From contig NC_056552.1 of the NCBI RefSeq assembly GCF_910596095.1, forward strand, positions 15,201,111 through 15,265,110: a stretch of DNA of 64,000 bases, written 5' to 3'. The DNA is from Thunnus maccoyii. Its lineage: Eukaryota > Chordata > Actinopteri > Scombriformes > Scombridae. Position numbers and translations under genes: made by a program. Shown here piece by piece: positions 1 through 11,100 of the stretch. Below the pieces are notes generated by a model. That model was given only the letters and a program-made list of their open reading frames with translations, searched no databases and was not told the origin of the DNA. The first letter of the stretch is position 1; every line of letters starts with the position of its first letter.

Positions 1-3000
1 CGCATCCCTTCAAAATCACAGTGTGTCTTTTGGAAAACCTCTGACAAGATGCCATCTAATTGTCTCAAGATGGTTCCTGGAGTATGTCTCAATCCCATTC
101 TACATACCAATGCAGCGGAGTAAACACAATTTCGGGCAAGGTAACAAAAGCAGTACATACACAGACGTCCCACAATTCAATATTCAAAGACAATGGAGAA
201 GAAAAAAGGAAAAAAAATTAGAACAAATTCAAATTGGGGACGGTGGTGAGATGGTCTGCATTCTCCTCACTATATTTACTTGGCAGTAGTGTTCAAAAGT
301 TACAGTTTGTTGATAAGAGCACTAAATGAATAATTTTAATACATATTTACATATATTTATTGTATACTAACGACCAAAAAAACGAACTATAAATGTCTAC
401 CTGCCCAGAAACTGCAGATGAAAAGTAATTAGTCGCTAAATCCGATACAGAGCATCTCTTCTGCTGTTATGAAATTTATTTTAAATAAAAAAAAAAAATC
501 ACAAATGATTGAATGTTAAACATATGGTATATAAAACGTATGGACACAGTTAAAGTGCAGATTTACATAGAGTGAATATCAGGCTAAAAACTTAACATGA
601 ACTGAGTGATACGACAAAGTCACAGTCAAAGTGGACCAAGAGCCAGGTGGAGAAAGAAAAGATTATTCTAGAGGGAAAAATGTGAGTGTAACTAATACAG
701 TATATCAGAACAGTGTCACTGTCAGTAGGCATATCTCTGTGCTGATTCAAGATGTTTAGCCTAATGTGACCCCAATGAACTGAGGAGTACTTGTCATGTT
801 ATTCACCGCTCCAACTGCATTACCTACTGTAGCCAACATAAAGTAATCCATATCAGGAGCTTGCTTCAGCCTAGTTCCAAGGACTGTTTTTAAAAAAAAA
901 AAACTCCAATGAACAAAGAACCAACCAATCTTCTTGATTCTTTAACAATGGCAACCGGTAAGATGGAGTGAGACGATGAAGATAAAGGAAGGGGGTAGAG
1001 AGAGAAAGAAAATGAATAGTAAAGTGATAGAGAAAGCCAAATGAAAAAACAGGTGGCAAATGACAGATGGGCCACTGTCTGTGGAACTGTTCGAGGAGAT
1101 AAATTGCCACAAAAAGAGGTTAGATGGAGACAAAAGAAAATCAAAAGGTGTGAGAAAGAAATCAAGGAGAGATTCGTGGACAGGTGGGTTGTGATGAAGA
1201 TGCATGCTGCATTGAAATGTTAGTCCCAGTACCTTTTTTAAAAAGACAGTTTATGCTCTCCGGTTTCCTTCTCAGCTACCCACGAACTGAGATGTAAACT
1301 GAGCACAGATTTAAGGACAGGTAATCCAGTTATAGTGAAACAGCTGAACACATATCAGCCAGAGAGCTTCTCTCACATGACCTGCAATCAGTAACAACCT
1401 GCACCAACCCAAACTCTGAAAGGTTTATCGATCGATGACGCTTTCCAAAAACAAAAACACACAGAAAAACCACAGCAGAGGTCAAAGACAGGGGTGATAA
1501 ATTCTGGTTGTCCACTGAACTTTCACCAGATAATCAATACACTTATCACCGATAACTGTATCTATGCCTAATCTGTGTCTAACAATATGAACAAAATCCA
1601 TAAGGTTATTAAAACTGTAAGGGCTGCGATCAAAATCCATCAAACATCAAAAACATTCTTAAAAATCTATTTAAAATCAAGGAGATGGTAGAGGTAAAAC
1701 AAGCAATCTATGAAGCCTTCAATCATTGCAATCTTAGGTAGAAGACTTTTGACTTGTCCACATTGATCCTATAAAGACAAACCAGACAAGCTTGATACAA
1801 GGTGATATTCATGGCCACAACAACCCCTGTAACGACTTCAACAACTAAGATAACATTTAGTAACCTTGTGCAAATCTCTTTAACAATCCACTACTATGTC
1901 TTACTGTATCAGCAGACTTGAGTGATATGAGGATATAATACTGTGACTCTTACTGCTCAGAAAATGAGCTCTTATTAGAGTCATCTGAACTTAATTTACA
2001 TGAATTTCAGTAAAACAGTACCAAAGCAAAGAAATTCCAGAAAAGAGGAACACAGAATTAAAACTGTATGTCCAAAAAAACAAATCTACCACACATCTGG
2101 AATAACAATTAAAATGTATGCATGTATATCTGTGGAGATATGATACATAAGATGGCAGTTATGACCACAAAGCTTTTTTTTTCCTGAAATTTCACTCCCT
2201 TGACCAAAAAGAAAAAATCAATCTCTGCTCTAAATCAAAAACTGGAGGTATGGAGGCATTTCAGACGGCAATTTCCAAAGGGGGGGGGGTAAAAAAATTG
2301 CAACTCTTGTCAAAGTGTCAGTGAACACAATGTCTATTTCCAAAGCTTTGGTCTTTGATGACTGCAGTAAGCCACAGACAAACCTTAAAACTATAATTGG
2401 TACAGGAACCGGGGATCGATTGCACAGCGCGTGTTGGGCCTCTATGGGAGTGATTTCATATTCTGCCCTTGGTCACGGTGCTCCTCCTTTCCTAAAAACT
2501 CAATCTCAGAGAGGTATGAACTATTGATTTTGCTACAGCGATCAGCCCGCCTCGCTCTCATCCCTGACTTTGTGCAGACCCACAATTACATTGAAGGGGA
2601 TTTGACAGGGCGAAAAAAGCATTAGCAGCCTGGCTTCACCTCCTGCCTGTACTTCCTCACTAAAACCCTGCTCACTTCACCAGGCACGGGAGGTTAAAGG
2701 GAGGAGGGACCTCAATGCATATCTAATGTCTCCAGTCACCTGGTTCATACTGTTACCAGCAGTTACTCTTGATATGTTGACCTACAAGGGCAGACGCTAC
2801 TGCAGGCTGAAAAACACCACAAATAGTCCAGTCATTACAGCCGTTTCGGGCTTACATGAGAAAGAGTGGAACTAAAACTTCACTGATTTACAATAATTAC
2901 GATACTTTCATTTTTGCTTCTTGCAAAGGATTAGTTTTACTATGCACAATTTCAGATATTAATTTGGTTTGTCTAAATTTGCCAGGCATCCATGCCCATA

Positions 3001-5100
3001 GGTTGGCTTCATATATTATCCAGCTGTTTGAAAAAGGCACATAATTAAATATCTAAAAATCACAGAAAGGCTCTCTGGCTCTATTTGTAATTTAAGAGAA
3101 GTGTGACTGGACTGTATCTGTGTCCACATCGCAAAAAGTTTCAACACATTCAACTTCATATCAACAAAAAAAAAGCCACCAGAAATCAACAAGATACACT
3201 TATGAACCATGTAACTGTAATAACAATTCACAGGCATTTCAAGACATTGTTTTTTTGTTTGTTTTTGTTGTTTTTTTTTAAAATCAAGTAGCCTATTTAT
3301 AACTTATTTCTTTTGGCCACTTGTTTTTATGAGTGAATCCAAATTGTGAGTCAATATCAAAATGTGAATATGTTGACACCACTCAGCTCTACTGCTGGCA
3401 GCTCCACCGCTGGAATGCACATGCCTGCAATTACCAGATCTGTCTTGATACTGTTAGTGCCATCATGACAGCTAATAAAATAAAAGTCTCATGACTGCTG
3501 GGAAACACGGCCAGGGCATTTGATTTCTGTTTTTTAAGTTGTACAATTCGTCTAACTGAGGCAGATCAGTCTGACCTCAAGATCCAGGAGGAAAACAAAC
3601 CACCTACTTCTTGTTTCTTGCCAGAAAAGGGCCAGCATCTAAATAAGTCTTGATAATCTTAATAGTAACAACTAATAGTGTTATTATAATTTCAACCATA
3701 TTACTAGTCTATCCTAATAAACATTATAAAACATTAAAACATTAGAAATTGCTATTTAGTGTTAAATACTTAACTTAGCAGGGATGAAATACTGGTTTGT
3801 GACTCAGTTTCTTGATACAAAGACTGGATCATTTGCATTGAGCTGGAAACTGATTTGAGACTTAAGTCATTCTTCCAAATTGCATTTCTTTTGTACACAG
3901 TTTGAAAACTGGAAAGCTTAATGGTACAGGATTTTCCTTAGGGTCATCACACAAAAGGTGAACTCAGCTAAAAAGAGTTGTGTATAGTTGTGTATGTAGA
4001 AGGCAAAAAGACAGACTCAGGGAAAACTTTCATTAAAAGCCATTTCAAATCTGCTGTGTGGCAGCTTTATGACATTTAATTTAACTGCTGCTACTACAAG
4101 AGGGCCTTGACTTGCGGGGAACAGTACTGTTCAACATCACCAGAATGGAAATTACAGTTGCATTTAGGTTTGATGATTTAAAATACTGTTCATGCATTTG
4201 AAATATAGTTCAAGAGGTCTTGGCTACTAGGTTATTCCCTTTGCAATTTTCCCTAAGACTAGGACATTAGACACCTTAGTCACCTACTTAATATACTGTA
4301 ATCAGTTACAGCATCACAAACTAAGGTTCAACAAAAAAATCATAATCACATAATCTTCATTTTTGTATTTCTGGCAGACATTTTGCACTGGAGTTAGATT
4401 ATATTTATGTTTATGTTACAGTGTATGGTTGCATGAGAGATACACATCACCTCCTTTCAATAAGAAGACATATTTGACATCACTGCAGTGGTGTTTGGTC
4501 TGTTTCCAGTGGACCTGAGTCATTCAAACCTCTGTTTATGTACTGACGCACCAATATGACACCGTTCACTCGCTCAGGGTAACACTTGACTTTTACTCAT
4601 CTCTTCCTATTCAAATAATTATATATGACAGCTGGTGTATTGACCTAATAGTCCAGTCTGATTGAGCTTGGTCTACTGATCCTGTCTCAGTTACTTCTGT
4701 TCTCATCAGCTGTTTGTGAGCAGCTTGGATAACCATTACTTGGGAAAACAAACCATAACTCATTAGCAAACCGAAGTAATCTAACCACACTGAATTACAT
4801 ATTATAGTGCTGGTTCTGATCAAAAATTATGATGAAGGGTCGCCCAAAACATTGATTTCATTAATGTCTCTTTCATTTCTGAATCTATTAACCACTACAT
4901 ATAATATTTATACTATTGAACCAATGTTTAAACGTATCCTAGCCTTTCTCAACATGTTTCCATTGAGGTAACAGACTAATATTAGAATATAAACAGACAA
5001 CGTTGGAAGCTGAAACTCACTCACTTTGCAATTAATGTAGGCGGTGACAGTAGCAGGTAGTTAACCTGCTAACAATGCAGCAATATAACAACAATATACT
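1..5100. other. Gene-poor AT-rich stretch, no recognisable exons
   Basis: I read both strands and found only short open frames without family resemblance, codon bias or flanking splice sites. The stretch is AT-rich with scattered homopolymers, for example a run of ten G at 2281-2290. A somewhat more GC-rich patch lies around 2400-2720 but encodes nothing I recognise. It could be intron or long untranslated sequence of a minus-strand gene whose first exon may lie near 5.4 kb, or plain intergenic DNA; the sequence alone does not decide. Confidence 0.5.
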
Positions 5101-5391
5101 TTAGCCACCCGTTGAGACGAGTCTGCTTAAAGAGAAAGACATAGGGGTGATAATATCTGATTCATTTATAAATACACAATGTTTAAAAATCCAATCTAAC
5201 GTTAGCACGCCAGCAGCTAACTTGATAGCCACATATCTGCTACTAGCTAAGCCAAACAAAAAGGGTCGTAAATTGCCGAAACAGCTGCGACTAAAGATAC
5301 GCCATAACATCCTTTACCGGGTTGATTTTGAAGTCTTTAGTTCTTCTATTTCTGTTTTTTGTTTTATATTCCGGCGGGCTTACCTCTGTGT

Positions 5392-5490
5392 TGAGTTAAA
5401 TTATAACGCTAGTTGTCCGGGATCTTCTGTTGTTGTTAGCTAGCAGGCTAGCTGTCTGTAGATAGTGGCAGACATGAACAGTGTTGTCTC
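5392..5490 (-). other. Possible non-coding first exon / promoter region of an unidentified minus-strand gene
   Basis: On the minus strand the sequence ends in a strong splice donor, ACAGAG followed by GTAAGC, with the donor GT at 5391-5390. The surroundings (about 5100-5480) have more CpG dinucleotides than the rest of the first 8 kb, as expected near a teleost transcription start. No coding sequence is visible upstream of the donor, so the exon would be 5' untranslated. I could not find the matching second exon in 1-5390. It could also be a chance donor match. Confidence 0.22.
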
Positions 5491-5884
5491 ACCAACAGCG
5501 CCCCCTGCTGTACTGGAAGACTGTCACCAATTAACATTTCACACAACTTCTTGTTCCTCGGTAGTTAGGTGTTATTTCCAAATATCATATTCATTATAGG
5601 AAGTGAAGAAATAGCAAGCCCTCCTTTGTTTGGCATGTAAATGACTTCAAATTATTTTTCTCATCACATAAAAAAATGTACTAAAGTAAGCAAGAAAGAT
5701 TTGTGGGGACATATGTCTCACCTCCTGTTTTGATTTATGCCCCTTATTTCTGAAGTCCTTTCTCCTCTTTTGTTCTTATCTGTGCCTAGTGATTAAGAAA
5801 TGTTTATTTACTGTTGATTTACTCACTGTTTATGTATTTATTTATCTACAGATGTTGATCCCTGGAGTTAGAAAAGAATTAGAC

Positions 5885-5910
5885 AAAAAAAAAAAAAAAA
5901 AAAAAAAAAA
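5885..5910 (+). repeat. Poly(A) tract
   Basis: A run of more than 20 adenines lies just 5' of a LINE tail, followed by a second A-rich run after a CG dinucleotide. It may be the 3' tail of an older retroposed copy or simple slippage. Confidence 0.8.
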
Positions 5911-5933
5911 CGAAAAAAACTTTTAATTATGCT

Positions 5934-6290
5934 GCCATTTCCTCTTGGATTAACGTACAGAAGGACCTGAAATTGTCAGAGCTGATTACTCTGGGGGAAT
6001 TTAAGTTAATTTTAAAGGATCTAGAAAATAGTACTCTTGGTAAATATGATTGCTCCTAAGTTTTCAAAGAAATAATTTTAAAGAATTGTACCTGTTTATG
6101 CATCATGACTAGATTTTTGTCCTTGACCTTGTGTTGCTATGTTAACTGATGATGACCGTTGTATTTGTCTGTTTGTATTATTTGTGTTTATTGTTGTAAC
6201 AATGTTTATGCTGGGTCTTGGAAAAGAGGTTTTAATCTCAATGAGACTTTTATCTGGTTAAATAAAGGATATACAGAACATATATATAAT
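5934..6290 (+). mobile_element. 3' end of an L2/Rex-type LINE (5'-truncated)
   Basis: The plus strand encodes a short stretch starting with W-I-N-V-Q-K-D-L-K and continuing ELITLGEFKLILKDL, then a stop at 6058-6060. This resembles the extreme C-terminus of fish non-LTR retrotransposon ORF2 (pattern WN..L-K...LISLGEFK). It is followed by about 230 bp resembling a 3' UTR that ends in ATCTCAATGAGACTTTTATC and GGTTAAATAAAGG, a tail very common for fish L2/Rex LINEs. Everything upstream of the last roughly 40 codons is missing, as expected for 5'-truncated insertion. Confidence 0.72.
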
Positions 6291-6420
6291 ATTTTGTAAA
6301 TAAATTCTCCATATTTTGTTTTTTCTTTTCTCTTCATTTATTTTGATAACATTTATATTGTATTATATTTATGTATTCGCTACAAGTTCTTGTATGTTCT
6401 TATATGTGTGTTCAATAAAA

Positions 6421-6811
6421 GTGTTATTTCCTAATTGCTTGTGCCTAAAAAGTATAGAAAATGGCTATTATTCCCTTCGCATTTTGCTTTTGTGAAAAAA
6501 AACATGACTCATAATTAACGTGTATTTATACTAAAGTTATACAAAAGTGACCACAAAAGATTTAGAATTGAAAAGTTTACTGTAAATGACTTCCACCAAT
6601 CAGTCCCATAATATTGTCTCCCATCATCTTATCCTGTCATTCATATGTTGTTTTTTCTGACTTTATGTGAATGAAAATGCAAATTCGCCAGTTTTCTCAT
6701 TGAAAATAGGTTAATTTCAAAATATCAATGTTCTGGTCACAAGAGCAAAGTGTGAAGGGAATAAAAGTCATTTTCTATACTTTTTAGGTATACACAATTA
6801 TGAATTAACAC
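6421..6811. mobile_element. Fold-back (MITE-like) element with 74-bp inverted arms
   Basis: The left arm (6421-6494) and right arm (6738-6811) are inverted copies of each other with scattered mismatches. The common core reads AAAAAGTATAGAAAATG on the plus strand of the left arm and is reverse-complemented at 6770-6786. The arms are of equal length and flank about 243 bp of AT-rich, non-coding sequence. This is the structure of a non-autonomous DNA transposon or fold-back element. No transposase remains, and I could not identify a clear target-site duplication. Confidence 0.62.
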
Positions 6812-6829
6812 TTACGACCCAGGAACAAA

Positions 6830-8040
6830 AAACAGGTAAAATGTGTTACACAGTGTTATTAATCATATATCTGTCTAGTATGGTGTAGCTTATATAATTA
6901 ATTCTTAACTTAAACAACTCTTCATTGGCTGTTTGTGAGGGGTGAAACTGAATTACAGCTCTGTTGTGTCTACAGGTCGTCCACGTAGTTAAGATGCAGG
7001 GTTTAATTTTACCACCACTGAAAACGACTTTATCATAATTTAATCAGCAGAGCAGATGAGCTATTGCTTTGTGCCAAGGTTATTAACACAGTCTGCGAAG
7101 ATTAACGGATATCGACTGTTAAAAGATTGACTTTAATTAAGGTGTGGAGTGAATTAATCTCTGGACTCATCAGCTCACCTTGAAGGCGGCTTTAATAAAT
7201 ACCTCTGCAACCTCTAATGTTCACGACCTGATGTCTGTGAAGTGAGTGATTAACTGTGCGAACAAACTTCCAATGTCGATAAACATTTCAAGTGTTTTTT
7301 ACAGTTACTGTACTTCTTTTATGTTAATATTGTTAGTTTGGACCATATGGTTCGACTGGTTGTGGTAAGGGGCAGGTTTAGTTTTAATGAATTGCGCCAT
7401 CTAGTGTACATATTGGCCCAAGCAGTGATCTTTTAGTATATAAAGAATACACCATATACAGTATGTATGTAGTATATGTACAATGTACTATATATATATA
7501 CACAGTATATTTAGCAAAAGCATGTTTCTTTCTTTCCAGATACACTCATTAAAGAAAAACTATACAGCTAGTGCTGAAATATTAGTCTATAATGAATTAT
7601 CAGTTAACAGAAAGTGTAATTTTGATAGTTAATTGTTTAAATAAAAAACAAAACAAACAAAAAAATATATTATATGAGAGAACACTCACAAGTTATCCAT
7701 CTTCAGGCCTCAAAAGGATGAGGGGAAGATAAGGATTGAAGGCTGTTTAAATGTATTTCTTCACCAGTTTTACAGTTCAGGGATCAGATCTTCAATGTCT
7801 ACTAACAAAGCACAGACATGTGAAACATCAGGAAGCTTTATTTTAATATTTGTTCATTGTAGAAGTCTACACATCCTCAATTGTTTCACACATAAAAAGA
7901 AAGTATATACATGAAATGATAAATGAATTAAGTTACAGTCACACTCGTCCCCCAACTCAATATAATAAGGGCACAAGTGTGTTCTGTTTTAGTTGATAAT
8001 ATGAAAAAGAAAAGGCTATACAAACATCACATAGAAATAC
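6830..8040. other. Intergenic stretch 3' of cenpt
   Basis: No exon is recognised. It contains a short TA-rich microsatellite around 7490-7500 and AT-rich unique-looking sequence. A second possible cenpt poly(A) signal (AATAAA on the minus strand, near 7840) falls here, so part of it may be an alternative cenpt 3' UTR. Confidence 0.5.
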
Positions 8041-8046
8041 TTTATT
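8041..8046 (-). promoter_or_regulatory. cenpt: Probable cenpt poly(A) signal AATAAA
   Basis: AATAAA on the minus strand lies about 105 bp downstream of the cenpt stop codon and would define a short 3' UTR. A further AATAAA about 200 bp beyond is an alternative. Confidence 0.55.
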
Positions 8047-8150
8047 CTAGTCAAAAATGGAGACATCATTTGTCCAACTCAAATGCAGTGTAGCTAAAAT
8101 GTGTAGCAGTCCAGAGATGATCAGACAACAACAGCCATATAACAAGGCTT

Positions 8151-11100
8151 TCATCTCCGTCTTTTAGGGACAACATTATTTCCGCTGGTTGCGATGGGGA
8201 TCAGGAGCTTGCGCTGATCCATGCGAAGATATTTTTCGATAAGCACTTCCACCGGCACCTTGTCGTTCACATATCCCTGCCTGAAGAGTGCAAAAACACA
8301 TCAGTGAGGTCAAATGTGAGAAAATAATGCGTCTTCACTGTTGGCAATATGTATTCTCCGTCACGGCCCCTCTGCTTTGTGCTCGTTGCTGCTGTGCTCT
8401 TTGTTTGCGGGGGCAGGTTCCTGAGCACACTAATTAGCAGGATGGGATCCTCTCTTCTCTCCTCCACACATTCCTGTGTTGCTTTTGGTTCTGTTTCTCT
8501 TTTTTAACCATACAACACCCACACAGCACACATTCACTCATCCACTCCCTACATGACTGATTTTACAGACTAACTCTACCTATTGTTATCTTTTGTCTGT
8601 TTTGAGTACTTTGTGTTAAATAAATTTACTTTTTTATTATTGAATACCTGTGTGACTTCCCTTTTTTGCCACAGTCTAGAGCTGGGTTGTGACAGATGAG
8701 TGTTTTAGAGAGTTTTTCAATCTTTTTCTTTCTTTCTTTGATCATGTCACAGTCACCAGTCCTTTTCTTCAGACTTAATATGGAGCTCGATCTTGCCAAC
8801 TAGAGGTCAGTATAATCCCAGTGGGAGTGTGGCTGTGTTTTTTGTCATTTCTGCTCTAGCATTTCTTTCTTCATACTATACTGTACAGTACTGTATATAC
8901 TATACAGCTGACAACATTACAGCTGTATAGTAGCGAATCTTTTGGTGATTGCTGCATTTGTGGTTTTAAAAAGGCTTTAAATTGGTATTTTGTTAAAGCT
9001 GCTGAACATAGTGAAGATTTTAGCGGCTTAAGAGAAAAATATTTTTGAGGAGGTGGTGGAGACCAAATCAGAGCTGAAAGGAAGAGTGAATATTTGACTC
9101 ACATTTCTCAGGTTGCCAGAAAAACTACTCCAAAATTGTTTGCTTACACATTTGCCAGAACAAGTTTATAAGGTGATAATGTGTTTACAGCCTGTTGTGT
9201 TGCCTACAAGTGTCCAAAAAAATCCATTGATACAGGTTTAATTATTGTGGATTTAATTAATTTCATCCAACTCTAAATGGCAGGTAGAGCTGAAAGTCCA
9301 TTATGAAGAAAAAAGAATCTATGTATGGTGGAAAGTGTTTTATATTGAAATACACATATTATGATGTTTCATTTTAAAATGTTGCATGCAGAAGTCATAC
9401 AATTAATCATAGTAGTTCAGAATTAACAATATTTCAATTATCCAGGAATAGCAAATAGTGTTTGTGACCATAAACACATTTAGAGTTGGAGACCAGAAAA
9501 GCTTTGATGTAATCTTATTTTACTTTTAAAACTTAGTTTGTCCCCCTGTATTTTATTTTATTATCACATGTAAAAGATTCGATCCCAAATGTCAATAAAC
9601 AGCATGAAGACAGTCAGCACACCTACCTTCTCAACAGAAGTTCAACATCTTCAACCTCTATGGTTTTTCTCTTTGCATGAACAGCATATGTCTCCAAGTC
9701 ATCCGCCAAGCGGTCAAAGAATTTGTCCATTCTGTTAAAGAGAGTAAAATACAATGAAGCAGGTGTATATGAGTAGTGAATCCATGACATTGTCCCTACA
9801 TTGCAGTTCAGAAAAAACACTTTTGCTACTTGGCTTTGAAGGAATTTCAACAGTTTTCAATTATGAGGTTCCAAACACTTTTTGTAATCCACTTTTTGCT
9901 TATTTCGATCCAAAACCTCTATAAGTCACAGTTACTTACATATCTTTTAGAACAGGGTAAACATCCGCGGAGACCTTTGTTTTGGCAAAGTGCTTGAAAA
10001 CGTTCATAAGGTAGCTCTTGGGAAGGCCTGTTTCTCTCTTAGCTGCTCCAGTTTTCCTCTGTCTCACCTGCTTGGTTTTACCTGGAGGTAAACCTTCATC
10101 ACTGGTGGCATAACAGACATTGGAAGAGACTGTCAGTTACATAAAATATGATGCATGCAATCCGCATAATTAAACTTCTATTGAGACTGTACTGACTATT
10201 GAATTAACTGATTTTTTTAAACACTTTATTTTACATCTGACATTCTGCAACAATTGTACAATGTTTTATCAGCCAAAAGATATAGTTAAATGTCAAAAAT
10301 GCAGTTTTTCTGAAAAGGGGAATAGATGTTCCTAGGAAACAGGAACAGCAACTTGCCTGGATTGAATATTCTTAAAAGCAGTAGGTGAGGCCAGAAGATC
10401 AGAGAGGAAAAAGTTCCTTTTCTCTTTGACAAATGCTGGAGTCTTCATGGGGACCTCTAAAGATGTTAGAAAAGAAGACATTTTTACTTTTATTCTTAAT
10501 TTATCAAACTAAAAAACTTTGACATAAAAAAAGAACAAACACACATAAAGAGAAAAAGAGAGACTGACCTTCACTCTCCTCATCATCCTCCCACTCCTCC
10601 TCCTCTTCCTCCTTCTCCTCCTCCTCCTGTTCAGCAGGGTCTGAGGCTGCAGCCTCTTCAGGTGAAGCATCACTCAGGTGGCCACTGTCTTCCATATCAT
10701 GCGTCAGCTCCGGAAGATGAAAGGAGTTCTCTTTATCAGCATCCAGTTCTGTTTCTGTGCTAGAGACATCATTCTGGTCAAGTCCTTGATTTGAGGACTC
10801 AGCCCAGTCAGGGATCCCAGTATGAGGTGGACTGCTCTCACAGCCTCCCAGTTCCAGGCCACTGTGTAGATCACTGGCACTGTGAGCCTTGGACTTCTCT
10901 TCAGACCATCCTACACACAAGCATCATTTAGATGTTTAGCGATAAATGTCACTTACAAATACCTTGACATGCATTAAGGATAGGTTTGTTGTTGTTTTTT
11001 TTATCTCAGATTATATTATACTGTAGCAATATGTTTGACTTCCACTTATCGCTCAGTCATGATATTCTAAATCTCAACAATATTGTGCTATATGAAGATA

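Noticed and set aside
2315-2625. GC-richer patch with two overlapping plus-strand frames
   Set aside because: The frames lack conserved features and neither has a convincing acceptor or donor.
5147-5443. 98-codon plus-strand open frame near 5.3 kb
   Set aside because: Does not resemble a known protein and overlaps the putative promoter/5' exon on the other strand; no flanking splice sites in frame.
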